Shown here: piece by piece, positions 18,870 to 27,504 of the stretch
Position numbering within the stretch: position 1 is the stretch's first letter
Layout of the letters: every line of letters begins with the position of its first letter
NCBI RefSeq assembly: GCF_900113865.1
Contig: NZ_FOQY01000025.1
Span: forward strand, 57,694 to 121,693
DNA: 64,000 bases
Direction of reading: 5' to 3'
Source: Streptosporangium canum
GTDB taxonomy: Bacteria; Actinomycetota; Actinomycetes; Streptosporangiales; Streptosporangiaceae
Notes under the pieces: generated by a model
The model's database searches: none
The model's input: the letters and a program-made list of their open reading frames with translations, nothing else
What the model was told of the DNA's origin: nothing
Position numbers and translations under genes: made by a program

Positions 18870-19295
18870 TCACCCCTCCTCTCGCCGCCGCCGTCTGCGG
18901 GGCGCCGGTTCGCGCTCCTCGTCGGGCTCCTCTTCGGGCTCGCCGACGATGTCGCGTAGTTTCTCTCCGGCCGTTTCCAGCGCTCCCTGGGCGATCCCCT
19001 TGGTCTTCGACTTGCTCACGCCCTGTGTCGTGTCCTGCAGGACTTCCGGCAGGCCCTTCCCACCTGTCTGGGTGAGATCCAGCCGGTTCGTGGCCTCCGC
19101 GAAGCGGAGGTAGGTGTCGACGCTGGCTATGACGATGCGCGCGTCGATCGTCAGGATCTCGATGCCGACGACGGAGACCCTGACGAAGGCGTCGATGACG
19201 AGGCCTTTGTCGAGAATCGTGTCGATGACGTCGGCCAATCCCGACGAGGATCCACGACCGCTCGCCCCGCCACCCGAAGGCTGCACCATGGTCAT
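18870..19295 (-). CDS. gvpA: major gas vesicle shell protein GvpA (extended tail)
   Basis: A 141-aa protein whose residues ~17-75 are the GvpA shell fold: [20 protein letters not shown] followed by [20 protein letters not shown] and [13 protein letters not shown]. GvpA packs as ribs to form the gas-permeable, water-excluding vesicle wall. Classic GvpA of cyanobacteria is about 70 aa. Here a C-terminal extension contains a helical segment and then an [20 protein letters not shown] tail. The ATG at 19295 has a GAGGAG site seven bases upstream; an in-frame ATG lies two codons later. It is the third gene of the operon, 41 bp after the Z-like gene and 1 bp before gvpF. Confidence 0.93.
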   Translation of the reverse strand: MTMVQPSGGGASGRGSSSGLADVIDTILDKGLVIDAFVRVSVVGIEILTIDARIVIASVDTYLRFAEATNRLDLTQTGGKGLPEVLQDTTQGVSKSKTKGIAQGALETAGEKLRDIVGEPEEEPDEEREPAPRRRRRREEG

Positions 19296-19336
19296 CCGCT
19301 GTCTCCTCGGCTCTGTGCCCGCTTCCGGCGGCCGGA

Positions 19337-20533
19337 TCACGCGCCTCGGGCGGCGGCCCGGCGGCGGGCGGGACGTGGAGGCGGCCTGTCTTCCGTCTCC
19401 GCCTCCGCCTCACGGCGCCGGCGACGCACCGGACGTCTTCTCTGCTCCGGCTCCTCCTCGGGCTCCTCTTCCTCTTCCTCTTCCTCGGGTTCCTCTTCCT
19501 CGGGCTCTTCGGGCTCTTCCTCCTCTTCTTCCTCCCCGCGCTCCTCCTCGGGCTCCTCCTCTTCGGGCTCCTCCGCCGCCGCCCCCTCTTCCTCTTCCCG
19601 GCCGGGCTCCTCGGGTTCCTCCTCGGGCCCCTTCTCGCGCTCCTGCTGCTCCTGCTCCTCACGGAGCGCGGTCTCGTGGTCCTTGACGACCTTGCTGTCG
19701 CGTATCTCGCCGCGCCAGCCCTCGATCTCGTCGGGATGGAGCAGCGACTGCATCATGACGTGCCGCCGGAAGTGCTTGAACTCCAGGCGGGCCCGTCGGC
19801 CCTGGGCGCGCCAGAGGTTGCCGGTGCGCTCGAACAGACCCTGCGGGTGGTACTCCAGCACCAGCAGGACCCGGGTCATGTCGGGTGAGAGCTCATGGAA
19901 GGTCACGGCGCCGTCGACGTAGCCCTTGGCCCCCTTGGAGCGCCAGATGATCCGCTGGTCCGGCACCTGCTCGACGATCGTCGACTCCCAGGTCCGGTGG
20001 GACCAGAAGACCTGCGCCTTCCACGTCGTCTTCTCGTCGGACTGCTGGTCGACCCCTTCGACCTTCTTCATGAAGCTGGGGAAGTCCTGGAACTGGGTCC
20101 ACTGGTCGTAGACGAGTCGCCGGGGAGCGCCCATGTCGAGTGCCTCGACGATGTTGATGAGCTTGAGCTTCTTCCCCTTGCCGCCCTTGCCGCCGCCGGT
20201 GATCTTCTGCATCAGGCCGCCGGCCGCCATCTTGGCCGCTCCCTTGAGCCCGGCGGCCACGGGATGCTTCGACCCGAGCACCGACCCGATGAGGCTCAGC
20301 GCGCCCGATCCGCCCGATCCGCCCGATCCGCCTGAATCACCGGATCCGCCGCCCTGCACGTAGTCGGTCAGACGGCTGGTCAGGCCGCCGAGCTTCTCGG
20401 TCGCCGACGACAGGATCCGCTCCCCGAGCGCCTCGGCGAGGTTGCGCAGTTCCTGGGTGAGCTGGTCGACGGGGAGGAACTGCTCGCTCTCACGTTCCGG
20501 CTGGTTCTTGGAGCTCTCGGCCATCGAGCTCAC
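19337..20533 (-). CDS. gvpZ: SRPBCC-domain protein, GvpZ-like
   Basis: A 398-aa protein in three parts. The N-terminal ~130 residues hold a helical segment and a [14 protein letters not shown] linker. Residues ~130-275 form a START/SRPBCC (polyketide cyclase-like) domain, with the pattern [20 protein letters not shown] and then [13 protein letters not shown]. The C-terminal ~120 residues are an extreme Glu-Pro-Glu tail ending in an Arg-rich segment. A cyclase/dehydrase-like protein called GvpZ is part of Streptomyces gvp clusters as I recall them, and this is its likely counterpart. The SRPBCC pocket may bind a lipid or hydrophobic ligand (inference). The GTG at 20533 overlaps the upstream stop (GTGA); ATG 20524 is an alternative. 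Confidence 0.75.
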   Translation of the reverse strand: MSSMAESSKNQPERESEQFLPVDQLTQELRNLAEALGERILSSATEKLGGLTSRLTDYVQGGGSGDSGGSGGSGGSGALSLIGSVLGSKHPVAAGLKGAAKMAAGGLMQKITGGGKGGKGKKLKLINIVEALDMGAPRRLVYDQWTQFQDFPSFMKKVEGVDQQSDEKTTWKAQVFWSHRTWESTIVEQVPDQRIIWRSKGAKGYVDGAVTFHELSPDMTRVLLVLEYHPQGLFERTGNLWRAQGRRARLEFKHFRRHVMMQSLLHPDEIEGWRGEIRDSKVVKDHETALREEQEQQEREKGPEEEPEEPGREEEEGAAAEEPEEEEPEEERGEEEEEEEPEEPEEEEPEEEEEEEEPEEEPEQRRRPVRRRRREAEAETEDRPPPRPARRRAAARGA

Positions 20534-21264
20534 CCCCGTGCCCGGCGGACGGGCCGGCTGCGCGCGGGCGTCGTCTCACGCTGCACGCCGCCACGGCGCC
20601 TGGCCCCCCTGGGCTTCGGCTCCTCCTCGGGCTCCTCTTCCTCTTCCTCCTCCTCGGGCTCCTGCTCCTCGCGGGCCCTGGCGGCCGACCTGCGGCGGGA
20701 AGCCGGGGGGCGGCGCCGGGGAGTGGGTTCCGGTTCCTCCTCCGGTTCCTCCTCCTCGGGCTCTTCCTCCTCCTCAAGCTCCTCGTCGTACTCCTCTTCC
20801 TCCTCCTCGGGCTCCTGCTCCCGGCGGGCCTTGGCGGCCGTCCGGCCTCGGCGCCTGGGGGCGGGCTCCTGCTCCTCTTCTTCCTCCTCCTCGGCCTCCT
20901 TGGGCTTGCCGGGGGTCCGGAGCATGTCCGCGCGCTCGTGGAGCTTGGAGGTCAGCGTGTCGACCTGCTTGGTCGCCGCGGCCTTGGCCGCGGCCTTGCC
21001 GACCTCGAACAGCTCCCCTCGGACGCTGTCGACGATCTTCTCCAGCTCCGGGATGGTCCCGAGCTTCTTCAGCGCCTGCTGCACCAGGTCGCTCCCGCTC
21101 GCGCCCAGCCGGCCGGTCGCGCCGGCCGCCGCCAGCGCGATCGCCATGCGTAGCCTACGGTTCCGGCCAAGAAGATAGCCCGCACCGACGGCCAGGGCTA
21201 TCTGCGCTCCGCATTTCACGATCACCACTCCCCAATCGATCACTCCGCCTTGGGTTCCGTCCAT
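20530..21264 (-). CDS. gvpY: GvpY-like protein with hydrophobic N-terminus and Glu-rich tail
   Basis: A ~244-aa protein, first in the gas-vesicle operon. A hydrophobic segment (about residues 8-50, with ALAVGAGYLLGRNRRLRMAI and then ALAAAGATGRLG) could anchor it in a membrane or vesicle surface. A helical middle part follows, then a long Glu-rich tail broken by short R-R-R clusters (PAPRRRGR, PRRRPPASRRRS). It corresponds by position and composition to the gene named gvpY in Streptomyces clusters; that link is from memory and not a strong sequence match. The start is uncertain: ATG 21264 is used, but an in-frame TTG at 21312 is possible. Its function is unknown. Confidence 0.6.
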   Translation of the reverse strand: MDGTQGGVIDWGVVIVKCGAQIALAVGAGYLLGRNRRLRMAIALAAAGATGRLGASGSDLVQQALKKLGTIPELEKIVDSVRGELFEVGKAAAKAAATKQVDTLTSKLHERADMLRTPGKPKEAEEEEEEEQEPAPRRRGRTAAKARREQEPEEEEEEYDEELEEEEEPEEEEPEEEPEPTPRRRPPASRRRSAARAREEQEPEEEEEEEEPEEEPKPRGARRRGGVQRETTPARSRPVRRARG

Positions 21265-21340
21265 CCGCGAGGCTTCGATCGGCCGGTCGGACGGGAGGGA
21301 GGACGTCGTCAAGGACTGACGCCTGTCGCTGTGAAGGTGC

Positions 21341-21359
21341 CGGAAGCATCTCGCTTCCG
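21341..21359. repeat. inverted repeat in gvp leader
   Basis: CGGAAGC (21341-21347) and GCTTCCG (21353-21359) form a perfect 7-bp inverted repeat with a 5-bp centre. It lies just downstream of the predicted gas-vesicle promoter, so it could be an operator or a leader hairpin. No regulator is assigned. Confidence 0.45.
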
Positions 21360-21372
21360 AATCAGCCGTTTC

Positions 21373-21397
21373 CTACCCTGGAGCGTGATAAAGAAAC
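21373..21397 (-). promoter_or_regulatory. sigma-B-type stress promoter of the gas-vesicle operon
   Basis: Read on the minus strand, GTTT (21397-21394), a 15-bp spacer and GGGTAG (21378-21373) match the actinomycete sigma-B-type consensus GNNT-N14-16-GGGTA. It lies upstream of the first gvp gene with a leader of roughly 100 nt. Osmotic or stress control of the vesicles is the inference. Confidence 0.6.
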
Positions 21398-21407
21398 GCA
21401 TATAGGT

Positions 21408-21457
21408 AAAAAACGGACATAGTTCGCCCGGGGGGAAAGACTTCCGGACGAACTATG
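21408..21457 (-). terminator. intrinsic terminator of the ABC permease operon
   Basis: Outer arms CATAGTTCG (21418-21426) and CGAACTATG (21449-21457) enclose a G/C-rich loop with a possible inner GGAA/TTCC pairing. On the minus strand the stem is followed after four bases by six T residues (21413-21408). It ends transcription from the permease gene just before the gvp promoter begins. Confidence 0.75.
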
Positions 21458-21524
21458 CCGGTGGCGCCCCACGGCCAATACTTCGCTGCGAATGCGTCAA
21501 GGATCAGAAAGCGGCCCTGAAACG

Positions 21525-22436
21525 TTAAGAAACGACATCCTTCCGCCGGAACCTGCGGAAGGCGAACGCGATCAGGATCGCCGAGTAGGTGACCGAGACT
21601 GCCACCCCCTTGAGCATGCCGCTGTAGTCGGGCTGCGGGGCGAGGGCGTCCAGCCAGGCCGTGTTCCAGAACGTCGGCAGGAACTCCCGGAGCGAGCCGA
21701 GCGCCTCCACCGCCTGCAGGATGCTGCTCACGATCACCAGGCCGACCGCCCCGCCGACCGCGCCGAGCGGAGAGTCGGTGCCGGCCGAGAGCAGGAAGGC
21801 CAGCGCGGCGACCACGAACTGGCTGATCAGGGCATAGAGGATCACGACCCCGAAGCGGGGCAGCACCTCCAGCGCGGCGATGGTCTCGCCGGTGCCCGGC
21901 ACGCGGACGTCGTTCCAGCCGAAGGCGAGGGTCCCGGCCAGCAGCGCCATCAGCGGCAGGCAGATCACCGCCGCCGCCGAGTAGCCCATCGCGACGATCA
22001 GCTTCTGCCGCAGCAGCCGGTCGCGGGGGATCGGGGCGGCCAGCAGGTAGCGCAGCGAGGACCAGCTCGCCTCGCTGGCCACGGTGTCGCCGCAGAACAG
22101 CGCCACCGCGACGACCAGCAGGAAGCTCGCCGACACCGAGAGCGCGAACGCGGCGAAGTTCAGGCCGCCCTCGGTCGCCAGGTCGGAGATGCGCAGCGTG
22201 TTGCCCGGCTGGCCGGAGCCGGCGCCGACCTTGAAGGCGATCACCAGGATCCACGGCAGCGCGAGCAGCAGGCCGAACATGACCAGCGTGCGGCGGCGCT
22301 TGAACTGGCGGACCACCTCCACCATCAGCGGCAGCGTCCGCCCGGCCAGGTAGCCGGGCGCCGAGCCGTCCCCCGGGGAGCCGGTGCTCGCCGGAGAGCC
22401 GGCGAGAGCCGTACCGGGGCCGTGGGTGCCGTTCAA
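21525..22436 (-). CDS. ABC transporter permease subunit
   Basis: A 303-aa integral membrane protein with about six hydrophobic segments, of the ABC-2/NatB-like permease type. Examples of the segments are VMFGLLLALPWILVIAF, FLLVVAVALFCG and AVGLVIVSSILQAV. The conserved cytoplasmic segment around SWSSLRYLLAAPIPRDRLLR fits ABC-2 permeases. It presumably forms a transporter with the ATPase domain of the preceding fusion gene. Its TTG start (22436) overlaps that gene's TGA in the arrangement TTGA, so the two proteins are translationally coupled. The N-terminal ~35 residues are Gly/Pro/Ser-rich. It ends at a good intrinsic terminator. The substrate is unknown. Confidence 0.85.
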   Translation of the reverse strand: MNGTHGPGTALAGSPASTGSPGDGSAPGYLAGRTLPLMVEVVRQFKRRRTLVMFGLLLALPWILVIAFKVGAGSGQPGNTLRISDLATEGGLNFAAFALSVSASFLLVVAVALFCGDTVASEASWSSLRYLLAAPIPRDRLLRQKLIVAMGYSAAAVICLPLMALLAGTLAFGWNDVRVPGTGETIAALEVLPRFGVVILYALISQFVVAALAFLLSAGTDSPLGAVGGAVGLVIVSSILQAVEALGSLREFLPTFWNTAWLDALAPQPDYSGMLKGVAVSVTYSAILIAFAFRRFRRKDVVS

Positions 22437-25033
22437 GCGTTTTCTCCGATCAGGTCCAGGAACACGTCCTCCAGGCGGGTGCCCGAGCCGTTGGCGGCGG
22501 TACGGCCGCTCAGCAGGTCGCTCACCGGGCCGGCCGTGATGAGGCGGCCGCGGTGCATGACCACCACATGGCTGCAGGTCTGCTCCACCTCGGCGAGCAG
22601 GTGGCTGGAGACGATGACGGTACGGCCCCGCGCGGCATAGGCGATCAGGACCTTGCGCATCTCCCTGATCTGGGGCGGGTCGAGACCGTTGGCGGGCTCG
22701 TCGAGGACCAGCAGGTCGGGCAGGCCGAGCATGGCCTGGGCGATGGCCAGGCGCTGGCGCATGCCCTGGGAGTAGGTCCGCACGGCGCGCTCCAGCGCGC
22801 CGCCGAGCCCGGCGATCTCCAGGGCCTCGGCGAAGTGGGCGTCCTGGGTGGGACGGCCCGTCGCCTTCCAGTAGAGCTCCAGATTGGCCCGGCCGCTCAT
22901 GTGCGGCAGGAAGCCGGGGCCCTCGACGAAGGATCCCAGCCGGGACAGGACGGGGGCGCCGGGGACGATCCGGTGACCGAAGATCCGGATCTCGCCGGCG
23001 TCGGGGTGGATCAGGCCCATCAGCATCCGCATGGTGGTGGTCTTGCCCGCGCCGTTGGGGCCGAGCAGGCCGAGCACCTGGCCGTGCTCGACGGTGAAGG
23101 ACAGGTCGTTCACCGCCAGTTCGCCGTTGCTGTAGGCCTTGGTCAGGCCGTTGATCCGCAGGGGGACGGCGTCCAGGTCGGGGTCGTGATCGTCCCGGCG
23201 GCGGCGGCGTCCGGAGAGCACCAGGGCCGCCGCGACCACCACGGAGGCCAGCGGCAGCGCCCAGATCCACCAGGCGGGACCGGTGGAGGGGGCCCGCAGG
23301 GTGGTGTCGGTCGGGACGGTCACGGCCGGTGCGGCCAGCCCGACGGTGTAGACGGCGGGGGTGACCGGTGTGCTGTAGCCGAGGTCGGTGGTGGTGAACG
23401 TGACGCGCAGCCGGTGCCCCGCGTCGAAGCGGTGGTCGATGGCGGGCAGGCTGACGGTGGCCTCCCCGGCCCCGCCCTCGGGCAGGGCGATCCTGACCGG
23501 GGCGGCGAGCCCCTCGGGCAGGATGGGGGCCTGGGTGTCGCCGGCCACGTCGTAGAGCTTGGCGAACAGCGTCACCTCACCCGGGCCGGCCTTCTCGCCT
23601 CCGGCGCCGGAGGCGGCCCCGGGCTCGGAGCGCACCCGCACCTTCACGGTGGAGCTGCCGGTCACCTGAAGCGGGGCGGTGAGGGGGGCGGAGTCGAAGT
23701 CGGCGCTCTGCCCGGCCATGTCGACCGACACGTTCAGGTTGCCGACGCCGCTGGTGAGACCGCCGAAGCCGGGGACGGCGGAGATCGAGGCGGGGGAGCC
23801 GCCCGGCGGGTTGGCCACCTTCTGCTCGGGACCGCCGAGCGGCACCGAGGTCTGGCCGGTGCCGGACAGGCCGGGGTAGCCGCCCGAGGTGGCGTGCAAC
23901 TGGACCGGGCGGCGGGTGCCCGGATCCCGGCCGCCGTCGCGGGTGACGGTGAACGGGCTGTTCACCGTCTCGCCGCCGGTGGTCTTCTTCAGATGGCGGT
24001 CGAACCAGCCGAGGGTCTGCTCGTGGAGCCAGTCGACCTCGCCGTTGCCGCCGTCGTGGCCGCCGTCGAACCAGGCGACGCCGACCGGGACGCCCGTCGC
24101 GGCGATCGCCCTGGCGTTGGCGTCCGCCTGGCCCAGGGGGAACAGCGAGTCACGCTGCCCCTGGAGCAGCAGCGTCGGAATCCTGATCTTCCCCGGCACC
24201 GAGATCGGGCTGGACCTGCGCAGGGTCTCCACCGCGCTCTGGGTCGGCCTGCCGGTCTCGGCCACCTGCTGGTACATGTCACAGATCGCCGGCAGGAACC
24301 GGCCGCACCGGACCTCCTGCGCGTTCAGCGGCGGAGCGGACCGGGTGGGCCGGGCGGCACCGCCCAGTGCGGCGGCCACCCCGGCCTCCGGCGCCGGGCC
24401 GCCCCGGCTGAAGAACAGCCCCGCCCACATCCGCTTGAACACGCCGTTCTGCGGCCCCTGGCCGGTGGCGTTGGGGAAGAGCGCGTCGGCCAGGTCGTGC
24501 CAGGTGACCTGGGGGACGATCGCGTCGATCCTGCTGTCGTGCGCGGCGGCCATCAGCGCGATGGCACCGCCGTACGAGCCGCCGGCGATCCCCAGGCGGG
24601 GGTCGCCGGCCGCGTCGAGCTGGACCTCGGGCCGCCTGGCCATCCAGTCCACGAGCTGGCGGACGTCCTTGACCTCGTAGTCGGGCGAGTTGAGCGCGAT
24701 CTGCCCGGTGGACCGGCCGAAGCCCCGTGCCGACCAGGTCAGCACGGCGTAGCCCTCCTGCGCCAGCCGTACCGCCGCGTCCCGGACACTCTGCTTGCTG
24801 CCGCCGAAGCCGTGCGCCAGCAGCACCGCCGGAGCCCTGCCGCCTCCGGCGGGCGGGAAGAAACTCGCGTCGAGCGTGACCTGCTGGTCGTCCTGCGGTC
24901 CGTCGAGCACCGCGATCCTCTGGTCCTGCGCCCGTACGGACGGTGCGGACGGCCACAGCAACCAGGTCGCGACACCGACGACCAGCACGGTGACCACCGC
25001 GACCCAGGTGGCCGGTCCCCTTGCAAGCTTCAT
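22433..25033 (-). CDS. fusion: extracytoplasmic alpha/beta hydrolase + TM + ABC ATPase
   Basis: An 866-aa fusion protein. An N-terminal membrane anchor (residues ~9-28) leads to an S15/CocE-like alpha/beta hydrolase with the nucleophile elbow GGSYGG (Ser153), Asp295 in GQRDSLFP and His326 in DGGHDGG, a complete triad. A beta-rich domain resembling the C-terminal part of X-Pro dipeptidyl peptidases fills ~360-570. A second hydrophobic segment (~588-607, WWIWALPLASVVVAAALVL) is followed by Arg residues and a full ABC ATPase: Walker A GPNGAGKT (658-665), signature YSQGMRQ, Walker B LLVLDEP, H-loop His811. The topology puts the hydrolase outside and the ATPase inside the cell. It is coupled to the permease gene. 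The hydrolase may process the transported substrate (inference). Confidence 0.88.
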   Translation of the reverse strand: MKLARGPATWVAVVTVLVVGVATWLLWPSAPSVRAQDQRIAVLDGPQDDQQVTLDASFFPPAGGGRAPAVLLAHGFGGSKQSVRDAAVRLAQEGYAVLTWSARGFGRSTGQIALNSPDYEVKDVRQLVDWMARRPEVQLDAAGDPRLGIAGGSYGGAIALMAAAHDSRIDAIVPQVTWHDLADALFPNATGQGPQNGVFKRMWAGLFFSRGGPAPEAGVAAALGGAARPTRSAPPLNAQEVRCGRFLPAICDMYQQVAETGRPTQSAVETLRRSSPISVPGKIRIPTLLLQGQRDSLFPLGQADANARAIAATGVPVGVAWFDGGHDGGNGEVDWLHEQTLGWFDRHLKKTTGGETVNSPFTVTRDGGRDPGTRRPVQLHATSGGYPGLSGTGQTSVPLGGPEQKVANPPGGSPASISAVPGFGGLTSGVGNLNVSVDMAGQSADFDSAPLTAPLQVTGSSTVKVRVRSEPGAASGAGGEKAGPGEVTLFAKLYDVAGDTQAPILPEGLAAPVRIALPEGGAGEATVSLPAIDHRFDAGHRLRVTFTTTDLGYSTPVTPAVYTVGLAAPAVTVPTDTTLRAPSTGPAWWIWALPLASVVVAAALVLSGRRRRRDDHDPDLDAVPLRINGLTKAYSNGELAVNDLSFTVEHGQVLGLLGPNGAGKTTTMRMLMGLIHPDAGEIRIFGHRIVPGAPVLSRLGSFVEGPGFLPHMSGRANLELYWKATGRPTQDAHFAEALEIAGLGGALERAVRTYSQGMRQRLAIAQAMLGLPDLLVLDEPANGLDPPQIREMRKVLIAYAARGRTVIVSSHLLAEVEQTCSHVVVMHRGRLITAGPVSDLLSGRTAANGSGTRLEDVFLDLIGENA

Positions 25034-25269
25034 GCCGAGAGCCTACTGAGGGGAGCTGAGAGGGAACTGAGACGGCTCGGGCCGCCGGAGGTCAGGCGCC
25101 CGGGGCTCACCCGCAGGGCGCCGAGGTAGTCCTGGGAGTCGAGGTGGTCCTGGGCAGAGCCCCGGTAGGCGGCCTTCCACGTCTCGGTCCTGACGCGCGG
25201 GGCGTCCTCGGCGTCGTCCGGGTGGCCCTCTCCGGCAAAAGCTCCTATAGCACGTGACCATCCCGACAT
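25030..25269 (-). pseudogene. possible GNAT acetyltransferase remnant
   Basis: Between the fusion gene and the divergent membrane-protein gene, a minus-strand frame contains VRTETWKAAYRGSAQDHLDS (about 25135-25194). This resembles the N-terminal V-R-x-x-T-W-x-A-A-Y-R-G-x-x-P motif of GNAT acetyltransferases. Nothing resembling the acetyl-CoA-binding core follows, and the frame ends near the neighbouring start. It is probably a decayed fragment. The call rests on one short motif. Confidence 0.35.
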
Positions 25270-25309
25270 GAAGGTCCGCCCATGCCAATGCCTGGACGAT
25301 GCCTAAGGG

Positions 25310-26515
25310 ATGTCCCCGATTGCGTACCAAGGTAAAGGCCAGGCATCATTTCGACGCGTGAAGCCAGTCGAGAGCCTGAAACGAAGAACCACTCCAGTCA
25401 TCGAGTGGGCCCTGCCCTACTGGAACCGGGGGAAGGCCGGCCGGGAGACGCCCGAGGACCTGTTCCGGCTGCTCTACCTCGGATGGCTGGTGGCGTTCTC
25501 CTTCAAGGTGCTCGGCGCCTCCTGGGACGTTTCCTGGCACTTCAGGTGGCTCCGTGACGACCTGGCGCCGCCGCACCTGCTCAACAGCGTCGGCACGGCC
25601 ATCGCCCTCACGCTCACGATCATCCATCTCTACACCGGCTACGGCGTGGACCGCACCGCGCAGCGCCTCATCGGCTGGGGCACCGGGATCTTCCTGATCG
25701 CGGTGCCGCTGGACCTGATCAACCACCGCGTCAACGGGCTCGACATCACCTCGTGGAGCCCGTCGCACATGATGCTCTACATCGGCACGTTCCTCATGGT
25801 CTGCGGGGTGATCCGGGGCTGGTTCCTGGGAGCGCCCCCCGGGCGGATGCGGACGCTGGTGCTCGGCGGGCTCTTCGTGTTCCTGTTCGAGAACGTCTGG
25901 TTCCCGGCGCAGCACCAGGAGTACGGCGTGTTCGGCATCGCCGCCTGGGACCGGGGGCAGCCGGAGGCCGAGCCCATCCTGCTGCAGTTCGCCGCCGACC
26001 AGATGGGCCGGGCGGTGGACCGGCAGATGGTGGTCAACTTCTCGCTGCCGGTGCCCGACCAGGTGTATCCGATCTACGCCGCGGTGGCCGCCATGATCGT
26101 CCTGGTCTTCGCCCGCGCGATGATCGGCCGGATGTTCTCGGCCACCGCCGTGATCGGCGTCTACCTCGTCTTCCGCACCCTGATCTGGCCGCTCCTCGCG
26201 CTCGCGGACTTCCCGCGCTCGTCGGTGCCGATCTTCCTGATCGCCGGCGCGCTCGCCGTCGACCTGGCGTTCCTGATCCGGATCCCGGTCGTCCGGGCGC
26301 TGGTCGGCTCGCTCGGGGCGACGATCCTCGTCGACCAGGCGCTCCGCCTGCAGAGCGTGGCCTACTACACCCCGCCGCTGGTGACGCCCATGACCATGCT
26401 GGTCGGCGGTCTCATGCTCGCCGCCCTGTGGCTGGGTGCCGAGTGGGCCTCCACCCGGCACCACCTCCGGGCTCAGGACATGGACGCCGTGGTCAGAGCC
26501 ACCGCGACACCGTAG
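25310..26515 (+). CDS. polytopic membrane protein with conserved-looking His residues
   Basis: A 401-aa integral membrane protein with about nine to ten hydrophobic segments and no recognised family. It has several membrane-edge histidines and aromatic motifs: DVSWHFRWLRDDLAPPHLL, DLINHRVNGLD, SWSPSHMMLYIG, and FENVWFPAQHQEYG. These could bind a metal or haem. Its convergent neighbours are the copper-resistance genes copD and copC; the 3' ends overlap by 43 bp. A role linked to copper or respiratory membrane chemistry is only a contextual guess. Start choice is uncertain: ATG 25310 is used, while GTG 25358 just before VKPVESLKRR is possible. It is divergent from the hydrolase-ABC operon. Confidence 0.65.
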   Translation: MSPIAYQGKGQASFRRVKPVESLKRRTTPVIEWALPYWNRGKAGRETPEDLFRLLYLGWLVAFSFKVLGASWDVSWHFRWLRDDLAPPHLLNSVGTAIALTLTIIHLYTGYGVDRTAQRLIGWGTGIFLIAVPLDLINHRVNGLDITSWSPSHMMLYIGTFLMVCGVIRGWFLGAPPGRMRTLVLGGLFVFLFENVWFPAQHQEYGVFGIAAWDRGQPEAEPILLQFAADQMGRAVDRQMVVNFSLPVPDQVYPIYAAVAAMIVLVFARAMIGRMFSATAVIGVYLVFRTLIWPLLALADFPRSSVPIFLIAGALAVDLAFLIRIPVVRALVGSLGATILVDQALRLQSVAYYTPPLVTPMTMLVGGLMLAALWLGAEWASTRHHLRAQDMDAVVRATATP

Positions 26516-27504
26516 GCCAGGCCCATCACGGTGATCTCCGCCGCCGCCCACGCCGCGACCGCCGTCCCCTGCCGCTCAGCGATGCGCGGCAGCAGGCGGA
26601 AGCGGATGTGGGCCGCGAACGGGACGAGCAGCGCCACACACGCGGTCTTGGCCACCACGAGCAGCCCGTAGTCGCTGGTGAACACCGCGCCCGGCAGCTC
26701 CACCCCCTGGGTGAGGGCCATCGTGGCCAGGCCGTTCACCAGGCCGGAGACGCTGACCAGGACCAGCGCCAGCGTCGCCAGCCTGGAGAACTTCGGCAGG
26801 ACCCGGGCCAGCAGCCCACGGTCCGCGGCGACCAGCATGATGATCGTCAGCAGCCCGCCCGTCCAGGCCGCCGAGCCCATCACGTGCAGCTCCATCGAGA
26901 TCATGATGGGGTCGTGCCAGACCGAGTCGACCGCGTGGCCGGTGACCGGGATCGGCAGCAGGCCGAAGAAGGCGATCACGATCCGCAGCTCGGCCGGGAC
27001 CTTCTCGCCGAACCGCACGGCCAGCAGCCCGAACCCGGCGTAGGCGAGCGCGCAGGCGGCGCTGAAGAGCATCCCCTGGCCCGCGCCGACGTTGTCGACG
27101 TACTCGGCGATCATTCCCGGGGTCGGGAGCGCCCCCGGGTTCAGCTCGGCGGTCTGGAACACGATGACGACCAGCGCCAGCACCGCCCACGCCCACGCGA
27201 ACGTCACCGCCAGCGGCCGTGCCCGGCGCATCACCGGCTCGGTCCGCTCCGGCTCGTCGAAGCCGAGCAGCTTGGGCAGCAGGCTCAGCCCGACCACCGC
27301 CACCGCGGCCAGGTCCAGCAGCACCCGCAGCACCGGCAGGCCGTACTCCACCAGCGGGCCGGGCAGCGCGATCCCCGGCACCGCCTCCTCGGCGGTCAAC
27401 GCCGTCGCGGCCAGCACGGCGAGCACGGCTCCCGAGACGAGGCCGCCGGCCAGCAGCCTCCTGACCGTGCCCGACTCGGGGGCGCGCTCGACGGTCGCGG
27501 TCAT
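26473..27504 (-). CDS. copD: CopD-family copper resistance membrane protein
   Basis: A 343-aa polytopic membrane protein of the CopD/YcnJ family, which with CopC moves copper across the membrane or protects against it. About eight to nine hydrophobic helices are visible, with family features such as TGHAVDSVWHDPIMISMELH and HVMGSAAWTGGLL, which carry the conserved histidines. A longer open frame continues upstream but in non-homologous sequence. The ATG at 27504 overlaps the copC stop (ATGA), so the pair is coupled. The C-terminal end overlaps the convergent membrane-protein gene by 43 bp. Confidence 0.88.
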   Translation of the reverse strand: MTATVERAPESGTVRRLLAGGLVSGAVLAVLAATALTAEEAVPGIALPGPLVEYGLPVLRVLLDLAAVAVVGLSLLPKLLGFDEPERTEPVMRRARPLAVTFAWAWAVLALVVIVFQTAELNPGALPTPGMIAEYVDNVGAGQGMLFSAACALAYAGFGLLAVRFGEKVPAELRIVIAFFGLLPIPVTGHAVDSVWHDPIMISMELHVMGSAAWTGGLLTIIMLVAADRGLLARVLPKFSRLATLALVLVSVSGLVNGLATMALTQGVELPGAVFTSDYGLLVVAKTACVALLVPFAAHIRFRLLPRIAERQGTAVAAWAAAEITVMGLAYGVAVALTTASMS

